From the NCBI GenBank assembly GCA_944372335.1, contig CALVYQ010000012.1:1-32069 (forward strand): a DNA stretch of 32,069 bases, in the 5' to 3' direction. The notes under the pieces were generated by a model. That model was not told where the DNA came from and made no database searches. It saw only the letters and a list, made by a program, of their open reading frames with translations. A program made the translations under genes and the position numbers. Positions 12,960 through 21,310 of this stretch are shown here, piece by piece. Positions within the stretch are counted from its first letter, which is position 1. Every line of letters begins with the position of its first letter. Source of the stretch: an uncultured Clostridia bacterium (lineage in GTDB: Bacteria; Bacillota; Clostridia; Christensenellales; UBA1242).

Positions 12960-15134
12960 ATGAGATTTGCTAATGTCATAATTGACCAAGATGCTAAGGC
13001 ACTTGATAGAGAGTTTGTATATATCATTCCAGATGACCTTGATGTCTGTTTGGGAGAGAGGGTTGTTGTGCCTTTTGGAGCAAGAGTTTTAGAGGGCTTT
13101 GTTGTTGATATTATTGATAAGACTGACTTCGATGTGTCTAAAATAAAGTCTATCATTCGCACGGTTGATGGCTTTGCAGTGATAAAAAAAGAGATGCTCT
13201 CTCTTATGCACTATATGGCAGATAATCTACATTTGAAACTAGCCAGCATTCTTCGACTCTTTCTTCCAAGTGAGATGCGAACAGGTAAGGTTAAAGAATT
13301 AAAAGTCCGCTATGTAAAACTAAAAAATAAAGATGTGACCACTCCAAAAAACGCAAAAAAACAGGCGGAAATTATTGAATATTTAAAAGAAAATGATATA
13401 ACAAAGTTCAGTGATGTTTCATCGGAGTTCGGCTACGCACCGCTGTCGGCTCTTGTCAAAAAAGGTGATGTTATTGTCTATTTTGAAGAGAAAAAGCGTG
13501 CAGTTGAATATGACAAGATAGCATCTACTAAAAGAGAACTTACACCTCTTCAACAGCGTGCAGTTGACACGATTAAAGAAAATAAAACCTATCTTCTTCA
13601 CGGAGTCACGGGAAGCGGAAAGACAGAGGTATATATGAACCTCATTGAAAGGGCTTTGAATCAAAATAAGACAGCCCTTATGCTTGTGCCAGAGATATCT
13701 CTGACGCCTCAGGTACTTGCCAACTTTAAGGCGAGATTTGGTGAGGAAGTGGCACTTATTCACAGTGGCTTATCAGCAGGAGAACGCTTTGATGAATGGC
13801 GTAGGATTTTCTTTGGAGAGGCACGAGTGGTTGTGGGTGCAAGGTCAGCCATCTTTTCTCCGATTGAGAATTTAGGGATAATCATAATTGATGAAGAACA
13901 CGAACAAAGTTACATCTCAGAGAGCAATCCTCGCTATGACACCCACGAGATTGCCGAATTTAGAAGGAAGTATAACGATTGTATATTAGTTCTAGGCTCA
14001 GCAACGCCAAGTATCGACAGTTATCTTAAAGCACTGGAGGGAGAATACGAACTTGTTGAAATGCCAGTGCGTGTCAATGGTATGGAGATGCCAAAAATAG
14101 TGATTGTCGATATGCTGAATGAATTAAGGCATGGCAACAACGAAATCTTTTCCATTCCACTTATGGCGGAACTTGGGAATGTGGTGGAAAAGAAAAAGCA
14201 GGCAATGATTTTTATTAACCGCCGTGGCTTTTCCTCCTTTCAGCGTTGTCGGGAATGTGGATATGTAGCAAAGTGTAAGGACTGCGATGTTTCGCTTGTC
14301 TATCATAGATATGAAAACAAGTTAAAATGCCATTATTGCGGAAAGAGATATAGGGCTCTTGATATATGTCCTAGTTGTGGCAGTCACAACATAAAACAAG
14401 GGGCAATTGGCACAGAGAGAGTGGTGGAGGAATTAAAAAGGTATTTCCCAGATGTTCCAATCTTTCGTATGGACAATGACACCACCTCCACAAAAGGTGC
14501 TCATAGAAGCATTCTTTCCCAATTTCGTGAGGCAAAGCCGGGTATTCTTGTCGGCACGCAGATGATAGCCAAAGGGCACGATTTTGAGGACGTTATTTTG
14601 GTGGGAATTATAGACGCCGACCAAAGCCTATATCAGGCGGACTATCGTTCCATTGAGCGAACCTTTCAACTTATCACTCAGGTGAGTGGGCGTGCGGGAC
14701 GAAGCAAGGAGCAGGGGAAAGTTATTCTTCAAACCTATTCGCCACGCCACTATGTCTATCGTTATGCACAGAACTATGACTTTAAAGGCTTCTTCAAAAA
14801 AGAGGCGAATTTAAGAAAGGTGACCAACTTTCCGCCATACACCAAGGTGCTTAGAATATTATTCTCACATGAAGATGAAAATATTGTGGCAAAAGAGATA
14901 AAAGTGTGCTATAATAAGGTGCAGGAAGTTAAAGAAAAATATAAAGATGACTTTATCTATCTTGATGTGATGAAATCGCCGTTAAATCGAATAAAGACAA
15001 AGTATCGCTATCAAATCCTCACACGATTTAAACTTGGTAAGGCAAAGGAGATTGAAGACGAGATATATAAATGTGTCGATGAAAAGGCAAAGTCTTCCAT
15101 TTTCTTTGAGATAAATCCGCAAAATTTAAGTTAG
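12960..15134 (+). CDS. priA: Primosomal protein N' (replication restart helicase)
   Basis: PriA is a superfamily 2 3'-5' DNA helicase that recognises stalled forks and reloads the replisome. At 724 residues it has the usual length. An N-terminal 3'-end-binding domain leads to Walker A GVTGSGKTEVY (about residues 215-225), the Walker B DEEH box (about 310), GSATPS (motif III, about 342-347) and a zinc-binding region (about 430-475) with four C-x-x-C pairs (CREC, CKDC, CHYC, CPSC). The C-terminal helicase half holds GTQMIAKGHDF and Q-V-S-G-R-A-G-R. It heads a run of closely spaced genes (cutA, histidine phosphatase, def, fmt, rlmN, rsgA), most 10 bp apart or overlapping, so it is the promoter-proximal gene of a long operon. 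Confidence 0.96.
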   Translation: MRFANVIIDQDAKALDREFVYIIPDDLDVCLGERVVVPFGARVLEGFVVDIIDKTDFDVSKIKSIIRTVDGFAVIKKEMLSLMHYMADNLHLKLASILRLFLPSEMRTGKVKELKVRYVKLKNKDVTTPKNAKKQAEIIEYLKENDITKFSDVSSEFGYAPLSALVKKGDVIVYFEEKKRAVEYDKIASTKRELTPLQQRAVDTIKENKTYLLHGVTGSGKTEVYMNLIERALNQNKTALMLVPEISLTPQVLANFKARFGEEVALIHSGLSAGERFDEWRRIFFGEARVVVGARSAIFSPIENLGIIIIDEEHEQSYISESNPRYDTHEIAEFRRKYNDCILVLGSATPSIDSYLKALEGEYELVEMPVRVNGMEMPKIVIVDMLNELRHGNNEIFSIPLMAELGNVVEKKKQAMIFINRRGFSSFQRCRECGYVAKCKDCDVSLVYHRYENKLKCHYCGKRYRALDICPSCGSHNIKQGAIGTERVVEELKRYFPDVPIFRMDNDTTSTKGAHRSILSQFREAKPGILVGTQMIAKGHDFEDVILVGIIDADQSLYQADYRSIERTFQLITQVSGRAGRSKEQGKVILQTYSPRHYVYRYAQNYDFKGFFKKEANLRKVTNFPPYTKVLRILFSHEDENIVAKEIKVCYNKVQEVKEKYKDDFIYLDVMKSPLNRIKTKYRYQILTRFKLGKAKEIEDEIYKCVDEKAKSSIFFEINPQNLS

Positions 15135-15142
15135 GAGAAAGT

Positions 15143-15451
15143 ATGTTTGTTGAAGTAAAGTTTGCCACCGATAGTTTAGAGAAGGCAAGAAAGATAGGAG
15201 ATATTCTAATAGACAAAAAGCTTGTTGTTTGCGTTCAAATTTTTCCTATTGAAAGTCACTATTTTTGGAAAAAAGAGAGGTGCGAGACAAACGAATTTAT
15301 GGTCACGATGAAAACTAAGCGAAGATTGTTTAATAGAGTGGAAAAAGTGATAAAAGAAAATCATTCTTACGAAGTAGCAGAGATAATTGCTGTTCCTATC
15401 GCAAAAGGCTCAAGAGAATTTTTTAAGTGGATAGAGGACAGCACAATTTAA
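15143..15451 (+). CDS. cutA: CutA1-like divalent-cation tolerance protein
   Basis: CutA1 is a small, very stable trimer with a ferredoxin-like fold, linked to copper tolerance in E. coli, though its general role is unsettled. The 102-residue product fits. After the VEVKFATDSLEKA start come a V-C-V-Q-I-F-P-I-E-S-H-Y-F-W segment (about residues 30-43; the family has C/A-x-V-N-I-x-x-x-x-x-S-x-Y-x-W) and HSYEVAEIIAVPI (about 74-86), then a terminal F-x-K-W-I. Asn of the usual VNI is Gln here. AGGAG at 15133-15137 overlaps the priA stop region, and the stop abuts the ribosome-binding site of the next gene. Confidence 0.85.
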   Translation: MFVEVKFATDSLEKARKIGDILIDKKLVVCVQIFPIESHYFWKKERCETNEFMVTMKTKRRLFNRVEKVIKENHSYEVAEIIAVPIAKGSREFFKWIEDSTI

Positions 15452-15461
15452 GGAGTGAAAT

Positions 15462-16013
15462 ATGGTTGTATATATAATGCGACACGGACAAACTGTTTGG
15501 AATGCAAAGGGTATAACGCAGGGGAGAAGTCAGAATAGGCTCAGTAAACTTGGAAAGGCACAGGTTGAAGAAGTGGCTAAAAAATTTAAACAAGGCGATG
15601 TTGATATAATAATTACCTCACCACTTATGCGTACCATGCAGACGGCAAACATAGTAAATAAAGTTTTAAAGGCGAAAATTGTGCGAGACAAAAAACTGAT
15701 AGAGATAGATAATGGAGTCTTAACAGGTCGAGCAAAAGAAACTTTAACAGAGGAAGAAAAAAGGTTAAAAAAGGAAAATCCACATCTCCTTAAAATGGAG
15801 AGCGTGCAAGATGTTGTGGACAGAGTTAGAGATTTTAGTGGTTTTCTTTTAAGCAACTTTTATGATAAAAAAGTTTTAGTGGTCACGCACGACATTGTGG
15901 CGTTTATATTAGAGAAAATTTTATTAAAAGACGAAAAATATGTTTTAAATTATTACGATATTCATGAAGGTAAATACGATAACGCAGAGATAAGAAAATT
16001 TACATTAGATTAA
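15462..16013 (+). CDS. Histidine phosphatase (phosphoglycerate mutase-like) family protein
   Basis: The branch-2-independent PGM-like fold is marked by MRHGQT (residues 6-11), with catalytic His8, then N-x-x-G-I-T-Q-G (14-21). The TSPLMRTMQTA segment (about 50-60) holds the second phosphate-binding Arg, an acidic E-I-D-N-G-x-L-T-G (about 80-88) the proton donor, and VVTHD (about 141-145) the second catalytic His. At 183 residues it is a small, single-domain phosphatase. The substrate is not predictable from sequence; cobalamin-related (CobC) and broad-specificity phosphatases are equally possible. It sits within the priA-def operon after AAGGAG at 15450. Confidence 0.85.
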   Translation: MVVYIMRHGQTVWNAKGITQGRSQNRLSKLGKAQVEEVAKKFKQGDVDIIITSPLMRTMQTANIVNKVLKAKIVRDKKLIEIDNGVLTGRAKETLTEEEKRLKKENPHLLKMESVQDVVDRVRDFSGFLLSNFYDKKVLVVTHDIVAFILEKILLKDEKYVLNYYDIHEGKYDNAEIRKFTLD

Positions 16014-16023
16014 GGAGAAAAAG

Positions 16024-16506
16024 ATGTCAGTTAGAAACATTATAAAAATTGGAAACGCAACATTGAGAAAAAAGTCAAAGCCTGTGACAAGTTTTGACGA
16101 AGATTTATCTACGCTTTTAGACGATATGAAAAAGACGATGATCGAGAAGAAAGGTGTCGGCATTGCGGCAGTTCAGGTCGGTGTTCTAAGGCGTGCAATC
16201 ATCATTGAAGTGGACGAAAACGAATATTTGGAGCTTATAAATCCAGAGATTCTAAAGACAAAAGGCTCTGTTAAAGACAGCGAGGGGTGTCTATCTATTC
16301 CTGATTTTTATTGTGATGTGAAAAGGCCTAAATATGTGCTTGTTAAGGCTTTTGACAGAAAGGGTAGAGAATTTACTTTTGAGGCGAAAGACTATCTTGC
16401 TCGTTGTGTCTGCCACGAAATAGACCACCTTGACGGCATACTTTTTGTCGATTACACCGAAGAGGGCAAGAAATATCGAAGTCGTTTTGAACACGAGGAG
16501 GGTTGA
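16024..16506 (+). CDS. def: Peptide deformylase
   Basis: Def removes the formyl group from nascent N-terminal formyl-Met, using an Fe/Zn centre at the ribosome exit. The 160-residue product has all three motifs: GVGIAAVQ (residues 44-51; the common Pro before Q is Val here), EGCLS (88-92) with metal ligand Cys89, and HEIDH (131-135) with ligands His131 and His135 and catalytic Glu132. It is coupled to fmt, whose ATG overlaps its TGA, so the enzymes that add and remove the formyl group are made together. Confidence 0.96.
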   Translation: MSVRNIIKIGNATLRKKSKPVTSFDEDLSTLLDDMKKTMIEKKGVGIAAVQVGVLRRAIIIEVDENEYLELINPEILKTKGSVKDSEGCLSIPDFYCDVKRPKYVLVKAFDRKGREFTFEAKDYLARCVCHEIDHLDGILFVDYTEEGKKYRSRFEHEEG

Positions 16507-17402
16507 TGAAAGTTTTATTTTTTGGCACTCCGTATTTTTCTGAGATTGTCTTAAAAAGTTTGGTGAAAAAACATCAGGTTGTGGGAGTTGTCTGCCAGAT
16601 AGACAAGCCAGCAAATCGAGGGAAAAAACTTGTTTCGCCTAATATTAAAAAACTTGCTGAGAGTATGAATATTAATGTGTATCAATTTGACAGATTGAAG
16701 GAAAATTTAGAAACTTTTAAAGAGATTGACTGCGACATATTTGTGACAGCATCTTATGGTAAAATTTTACCAAAAGAACTACTTGATATGAAGTTGTGTA
16801 TAAATGTGCACCCATCAATGCTTCCAAAATATCGTGGAGCGACACCTATTCAAACAGCACTTTTAAATGGTGACAAAAGGACAGGCGTGTCAATTATGAA
16901 AACCGATGTTGGTATGGACGATGGGGATATTCTTTTGCAGAGAGAGGTGGAAATACATGATGAAGACGACTACAACACTCTCATGCCAAGGCTTGCCGAA
17001 GTTGGAGCAGAATTACTTCTTCAAGCCTTAAGTGAGATAGAAAATAAAACGGCAAATTTTATAAAACAAGATGATAAAAAGGCGACTTTCACAAAGTTAA
17101 TTAAAAAGGAAGATGCTCTTTTAGATTTTAACAAGAGTGCAGAAGAGCTTGTAAATCAAGTTAGAGCGTATGTTGAAAATCCAACGGCATATTTTTTCTT
17201 GGGAGAAGACAGAATTAAGGTATATAAGGCAGAGGTGGAAAAAGGGAGTCTAGAAAATGCCAAGATAGGCGAAGTGGTCATCGAAAACAAGAAAAAGTTT
17301 TTGATAAAAACAAAAAAAGACGTTCTTTCCATCTTGAAGTGTCAAGCGTCAGGTGGAAAAGTGCTTGATGTCAAAGATTTTTTGAATGGATATAGATTTT
17401 AG
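16506..17402 (+). CDS. fmt: Methionyl-tRNA formyltransferase
   Basis: Fmt transfers a formyl group from 10-formyl-THF to Met-tRNA-fMet for initiation. The start ATG 16506 overlaps the def TGA (TGATG); GAGGAGGG (16495-16502) lies just before, and an in-frame TTG at 16503 is less likely. In the 298-residue product the catalytic triad is visible: Asn100 and His102 in NVHPSMLPKYRGATP, and Asp138 in GMDDGD, with the same spacing as N106-H108-D144 of E. coli. The Rossmann start FFGTPYFS is at residues 5-12. The C-terminal OB-like domain ends with an ASGGKVLDVKDFLNG segment (about 280-294). Confidence 0.96.
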   Translation: MKVLFFGTPYFSEIVLKSLVKKHQVVGVVCQIDKPANRGKKLVSPNIKKLAESMNINVYQFDRLKENLETFKEIDCDIFVTASYGKILPKELLDMKLCINVHPSMLPKYRGATPIQTALLNGDKRTGVSIMKTDVGMDDGDILLQREVEIHDEDDYNTLMPRLAEVGAELLLQALSEIENKTANFIKQDDKKATFTKLIKKEDALLDFNKSAEELVNQVRAYVENPTAYFFLGEDRIKVYKAEVEKGSLENAKIGEVVIENKKKFLIKTKKDVLSILKCQASGGKVLDVKDFLNGYRF

Positions 17403-17410
17403 GAGAGATT

Positions 17411-18436
17411 GTGTTATTAGATTTATCGCTATTAGAACTCAAAGAATATGTAAAAAGTATAGGTTTGCCGGCATATCGTGCTGACCAGATTTTTGACGCT
17501 CTATATAGAGCTAAAAGTTTGGAGGAGATATCCAATCTTTCAAAAGATATAAAAGCGAAAATTGAAAAAGACTACCCAAAATATGAAATTTTGAAGATTT
17601 TAGAAAGCAGTGATGGTACAAAGAAGATGGCGTTAAAACTTGCCGATGGAAGCATTGTAGAGAGTGTGCTTTTAAAGTATAAATACGGTTACACAGTGTG
17701 CGTATCTACACAGGTTGGTTGTCGTATGGGTTGCAAGTTTTGTGCCTCAACAATCGGCGGACTAAAAAGAAATCTAAGTGCCGGGGAGATTCTTTTGCAG
17801 ATATTACTTTTTAATAAAATTGTTGGTGGAACGATTAAAGAGCGTGGGATTACAAATGTTGTGCTTATGGGCTGTGGCGAACCGCTTGATAACTATGAAA
17901 ATGTGGCAAAGTTTTTGAAACTAATCTCTTCAGAAGATGGCTTAAACATAAGTCAGAGAAATATCTCTCTTTCTACCTGCGGACTTGTCGATAAGATAAA
18001 GAAACTTGCTGATGATGATTTTTCAGTGACGCTGACAATCTCTCTTCACGCACCAAATGACGGGACAAGAAAAAAGATTATGCCAATCGCAAACGCCTAT
18101 AAGATAAGCGAAATACTAGACGCATGCGACTATTATTTTTCAAAAACAGGTAGGCGTGTGGTGTTTGAATACGCTCTTATTAAAGATGTTAATTCAAGCA
18201 CGGAAAATATGCTGGAACTTACACATCTACTTAAAGGTCGAAGTTGCCACGTCAATTTAATTCCACTAAATTCTGTTAAAGAACAAAACTTAAACGGTAT
18301 TCCACGAAAAGAAGCGTATAGACTTATGAATATTCTAAATTCTCACGGCATAAGTGCCACAGTGCGAAGAACGATGGGCGAGGATATCGAGGGTGCTTGT
18401 GGACAACTAAGGAATAAGCTTGGAGGTGCTAAGTGA
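17411..18436 (+). CDS. rlmN: 23S rRNA A2503 / tRNA A37 C2-methyltransferase (radical SAM)
   Basis: RlmN methylates C2 of A2503 in 23S rRNA, and of A37 in some tRNAs, by a radical SAM mechanism through a methyl-cysteine. The start is GTG 17411 after AGGAG (17401-17405); the product is 341 residues. An N-terminal helical domain is followed by the 4Fe-4S motif CRMGCKFC (Cys104, 108, 111). The methyl-accepting Cys330 lies in EGACGQL near the end, the counterpart of Cys355 in E. coli. The absence of resistance-type (Cfr) features and the operon position support RlmN. It overlaps rsgA by 4 bp (GTGA). In many Firmicutes rsmB precedes it and a PP2C phosphatase and PASTA kinase follow; none is here. 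Confidence 0.96.
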   Translation: MLLDLSLLELKEYVKSIGLPAYRADQIFDALYRAKSLEEISNLSKDIKAKIEKDYPKYEILKILESSDGTKKMALKLADGSIVESVLLKYKYGYTVCVSTQVGCRMGCKFCASTIGGLKRNLSAGEILLQILLFNKIVGGTIKERGITNVVLMGCGEPLDNYENVAKFLKLISSEDGLNISQRNISLSTCGLVDKIKKLADDDFSVTLTISLHAPNDGTRKKIMPIANAYKISEILDACDYYFSKTGRRVVFEYALIKDVNSSTENMLELTHLLKGRSCHVNLIPLNSVKEQNLNGIPRKEAYRLMNILNSHGISATVRRTMGEDIEGACGQLRNKLGGAK

Positions 18437-19269
18437 GTGGACTAGTTCTCAAGAAAAACGCTGATAAGTTCACAGTTGAAATGGACGGACAAACATCTAT
18501 TATGTCGGCACGCAATTTAAAAAAAGAGGGAATATTTGTTGGTGATAAAGTTGAGTGCCAAAACGGTGTAATAGAGAGAGTGCTTGAAAGAAAAAATCTA
18601 CTTATAAGGCCACCTCTTGCGAATGTTGACACGATGATTATCGTTGTTGCTTTTCAGCCGAAGCCAGATTTTTTACTAGTTGACAAACTTTTAGTGTTTT
18701 GCATGGTTAAAGGAATTATTCCAATACTTTGTGTGAACAAAAGCGATTTAAGTGAGAGCTTTGTAAGTGATGTCAAAAAAATCTACAAAAATGTTGTGGA
18801 TATAGTAAGCATCTCCACTCTTGATAGAAGCGTTATGAAGCTCAAAAAATATATAAAGGGGATAACCGCACTTGCTGGACAAAGTGCAGTGGGGAAATCG
18901 TCAATCATAAATGCTCTTTTAGGTGAAAAACTTGCCACGATTGGTGATTTTAGTAAGAAAGTGATGCGAGGAAAACAGACAACACGACTTGTTGAACTCT
19001 ATGATTTAAAAAACGGCAATTATTTAGCGGACACTGCGGGCTTTTCCAAACTTTCAGAGGAACTTTTGCTGATAAATGAAAATGAGTTAAAAGACTATTA
19101 TCCTGACTTTATAAAATATGCTCATGAGTGTAAATATAAGAGTTGTCAACATCTTTCTTTAAAAGATTGTGGAATAGTAAAAGCGGTAAGAGAGGGGAAA
19201 ATTAGCAAAACTCGCTATGAAAACTATAAAATTTTGCGAGAAAACATAAAAAAAGTGAAAAAATTTTGA
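18433..19269 (+). CDS. rsgA: Ribosome small-subunit-dependent GTPase A
   Basis: RsgA is a late 30S assembly factor and checkpoint GTPase. The start is GTG 18433, 4 bp after GGAGGTG (18422-18428) and overlapping the rlmN stop. The 278-residue product has an N-terminal OB fold (about residues 1-60), then the circularly permuted GTPase order: NKSD (G4, 102-105), SIS (G5), GQSAVGKS (G1, 149-156), a G2 region with T-T-R and DTAGF (G3, 200-204). The C-terminal zinc site is intact: Cys233, Cys238, His240, Cys246. rpe follows as usual. Confidence 0.95.
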   Translation: MSGLVLKKNADKFTVEMDGQTSIMSARNLKKEGIFVGDKVECQNGVIERVLERKNLLIRPPLANVDTMIIVVAFQPKPDFLLVDKLLVFCMVKGIIPILCVNKSDLSESFVSDVKKIYKNVVDIVSISTLDRSVMKLKKYIKGITALAGQSAVGKSSIINALLGEKLATIGDFSKKVMRGKQTTRLVELYDLKNGNYLADTAGFSKLSEELLLINENELKDYYPDFIKYAHECKYKSCQHLSLKDCGIVKAVREGKISKTRYENYKILRENIKKVKKF

Positions 19270-19276
19270 TTTTTTA

Positions 19277-19304
19277 TTGTATTGTGTTAATATTACATTA
19301 TAAA
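19277..19304 (+). promoter_or_regulatory. Possible internal promoter upstream of rpe
   Basis: TTGTAT (19277-19282), 16-bp spacer, TATAAA (19299-19304) in the 66-bp gap between rsgA and rpe. Only a moderate match. Confidence 0.35.
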
Positions 19305-19335
19305 AGTTGTGTCTTTTAGTTTAAACGGAGTAAAT

Positions 19336-20004
19336 ATGAAAAGAGTTGTAGATGTGGCAGTTTCAACTGACCCAATTGATAATTTTCAAAATATTGTCGA
19401 TTACGCAAAGGAGATGCAGGGCATAGCTGAGTTTTTGCATTGTGATATCATGAACGAAAACTTTGTTGGCAAGAACACTTATGACTATAATGTGGTTAAG
19501 ACGATTAATAGTTCTAGTGCCATCATGCTTGATTGTCATTTGATGGTTAATGAGCCGGCAAACGATGTTTCAAAATATATAGATGCTGGAGCGAATATCA
19601 TAACCTTGCATTACGAAGCTTTTAAGGATAAAAACCAGTTGGCTCAAGTTTTAAAGTATATCAAAAAATGCAATGTGCTTGCCGGCATTAGCCTTAATCC
19701 TGCCACACCTTTTAAAGAGATTAGGGCGTTTGCGTATAGTGCTGATATTGTGTTAGTTATGGGTGTCGAGCCTGGAGCCTCTGGTCAGACAACCGATGAA
19801 GAGACATATAAAAAGGTGGCAAAAATTCATAGGTTTAAAGAGGATAACAATCTCAATTTTAAGATAGAGTTTGATGGCGGTGTAAATGAGAAAAACGCTC
19901 AAAAACTTCGAGATTTAGGTGTAGATATTTTAGTTTCAGGTTCCTATGTCTATAACAGCAAGGATAGAGTTTCCGCTGTGAAGTTTTTAAAGGGTATGGA
20001 GTAG
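19336..20004 (+). CDS. rpe: Ribulose-phosphate 3-epimerase
   Basis: Rpe interconverts ribulose-5-phosphate and xylulose-5-phosphate in the pentose phosphate pathway. The start is ATG 19336, 5 bp after GGAG (19327-19330); an in-frame TTG at 19309 has no ribosome-binding site. The 222-residue TIM barrel keeps the metal and catalytic residues: Ser10, the HCDIMN segment (His and Asp), DCHLMV (His), ISLNPATP, VMGVEPGASGQ (family: V-M-T/S-V-E-P-G-F-G-G-Q) and FDGGV (catalytic Asp). Small departures (LSAD replaced by VSTD, GF-G by GA-S) mark it as a divergent member. The rsgA-rpe linkage is a Firmicutes hallmark; the third usual member, thiN, is replaced by a HAD phosphatase. Confidence 0.92.
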   Translation: MKRVVDVAVSTDPIDNFQNIVDYAKEMQGIAEFLHCDIMNENFVGKNTYDYNVVKTINSSSAIMLDCHLMVNEPANDVSKYIDAGANIITLHYEAFKDKNQLAQVLKYIKKCNVLAGISLNPATPFKEIRAFAYSADIVLVMGVEPGASGQTTDEETYKKVAKIHRFKEDNNLNFKIEFDGGVNEKNAQKLRDLGVDILVSGSYVYNSKDRVSAVKFLKGME

Positions 20005-20018
20005 AATTGGAGGTACAA

Positions 20019-20627
20019 GTGATAAAGGTTGTCGCTTTTGACTTTGACAACACGCTTTATAATGGATATGTATTCAAAAATTATAGAGAATATTTGAAAG
20101 AAATTTTGACAAAGTATTTTAAAAATGAAGATAAAGCGGAAAATTTTTTAATTGACTGTTTCAAAGAAGATAATCATTACACTAACAAGGCGGTAAGCTT
20201 AAGATTGCAGGAGCTTGGTTATAGTGCAAAAAGATTTGTTAAACTTTTAGGAAAACATATCTATAAGCATGCCTGCACGCCTGAAATAATATCAACAGAA
20301 TTTTTAAAAGAGCTTGCTAAAAAATACCATCTTTACATAGCTACAATGTCAACACCACAATATCTTAAACACTATATGAAAAAATTTAATATTGACAGAA
20401 GACTTTTTAAAAAGTGCTATTCTGTTGATTTGTCGGCTAAAAACATCTCTAAAAAAGATATTTATTATAAATTATTAAAGAGAGAAAAAATTTCTAAAGA
20501 TGAATTACTTATGATTGGAGATAATCCTGTAGAAGATATTGAAACGGCAAAAGAAGTGGGTATAAAATATCTTTACTATAATAAAGAAAACTTCAACCAA
20601 ATATATAATTATTTTAAAAATCTATAA
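20019..20627 (+). CDS. HAD-superfamily hydrolase
   Basis: I place the start at GTG 20019, since TTGGAGGT (20007-20014) precedes it at good spacing and an alternative in-frame TTG at 20007 would be part of that site. The 202-residue product has HAD motif I DFDNTL (residues 7-12, with nucleophile Asp7 and acid Asp9), a helical cap (about 15-90), motif II Thr in ATMST (about 111-115), motif III Lys in the KKDIYYKLLKREK segment (about 147-159) and motif IV GDNPVEDI (about 167-174). It is probably a phosphatase for a small sugar or nucleotide phosphate; the substrate is unknown. It ends the priA-rpe co-directional run, its last codons overlapping a terminator. Confidence 0.85.
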   Translation: MIKVVAFDFDNTLYNGYVFKNYREYLKEILTKYFKNEDKAENFLIDCFKEDNHYTNKAVSLRLQELGYSAKRFVKLLGKHIYKHACTPEIISTEFLKELAKKYHLYIATMSTPQYLKHYMKKFNIDRRLFKKCYSVDLSAKNISKKDIYYKLLKREKISKDELLMIGDNPVEDIETAKEVGIKYLYYNKENFNQIYNYFKNL

Positions 20628-20656
20628 TTTTACTAAAAAAATTATAGATTTTTTAT
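20616..20656. terminator. Terminator between the HAD gene and the convergent ferritin-like gene
   Basis: A 13-bp perfect stem AAAAATCTATAAT (20616-20628) / ATTATAGATTTTT (20641-20653), 12-nt loop, with T-runs on both sides. The 5' arm overlaps the end of the HAD gene. Confidence 0.75.
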
Positions 20657-20705
20657 AAAAAAATGTGATTTTTATTGAAAAATTTTAAATTTTTAATTTA
20701 AAAAT

Positions 20706-20993
20706 TTAGTTTTTATAGTTCATTGTGCTTTGCTTTGAAAATTCGTTTAGTCCTTTTTCAAATTGTTCCTTGCTTGTAGGGTCGAGCATAAATAAAAGTC
20801 CGAAGAGTTGACCGACGTGCAATTTTTCTTCGTTTACAATATCCTGCAAAGTGGCACGGTATGTTGGGTCGGTGCTACTATTTATGTGTGCTTCATATTG
20901 AATGATGGCATCAAGTTCTCCGATGATATCAAGTCTTGTGTTTTGTGCTAAGGTGTTTACATTATTTTCCATAAGTGTGTAAGCGTTTCTCAT
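20706..20993 (-). CDS. Small ferritin-like protein (two-helix type)
   Basis: A 95-residue helical protein; the start at 20993 is preceded by GGAG in GGAAAGGAG on the minus strand. Two long helices are seen. The first has D-I-I-G-E-L-D-A-I-I-Q-Y-E-A-H (residues 22-36); the second has a D-I-V-N-E-E-K-L-H-V-G-Q-L segment (about 51-63), followed by L-D-P. The E-x6-Y-E-x-H and E-E-K-x-H pattern supplies carboxylate and His ligands for a diiron site. A subunit with half a normal four-helix bundle must dimerise, as in encapsulin-associated ferritins and some rubrerythrin-like proteins. No encapsulin gene is in the window. A role in iron or peroxide handling is inferred. Confidence 0.75.
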   Translation of the reverse strand: MRNAYTLMENNVNTLAQNTRLDIIGELDAIIQYEAHINSSTDPTYRATLQDIVNEEKLHVGQLFGLLFMLDPTSKEQFEKGLNEFSKQSTMNYKN

Positions 20994-21060
20994 AATTTCT
21001 CCTTTCCTTTTTAGATATTCTTACGCACATATTTTTGTTAATCTTATGCATACTTTTTTT

Positions 21061-21261
21061 ATGTATTTTAACTATCATGCTAAAGTTAAGAGATTGATTA
21101 AGGAGAAAAAAGCAATAGGGTATGAATTTTTAGAGAACTATCATAACATTTCGCCTTGTCTTTTAATTTATTTTAAAGATGAACGACCTATGCCGATAAG
21201 GGATAGTCATTTTGACGAATATTTGAAATTACTGAAAGAATATAAAATTAAACATATATAA
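21061..21261 (+). CDS. Small conserved-looking protein (66 aa), function unknown
   Basis: The open frame runs from ATG 21046 or ATG 21061 to the stop at 21259-21261; neither start has a clear ribosome-binding site. From 21061 it reads MYFNYHAKVKRLIKEKK, then G-Y-E-F-L-E-N-Y-H-x-I-S-P-C-L-L-I-Y-F (about residues 20-38) and R-P-M-P-I-R-D, with an aromatic/charged end. The regular N-Y-H-A-K, Y-F and P-M-P-I-R elements look like a conserved small domain. I recall similar short Firmicutes proteins, some carrying a doubtful 'hemolysin delta-VPH' label, but I would not transfer that function. It is divergent from the ferritin-like gene, sharing a 67-bp intergenic stretch. Confidence 0.6.
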   Translation: MYFNYHAKVKRLIKEKKAIGYEFLENYHNISPCLLIYFKDERPMPIRDSHFDEYLKLLKEYKIKHI

Positions 21262-21310
21262 TTTTTATAGAGATTTGCAAACTGAATATATTAGGCATAT
21301 AAAAAGAAAT

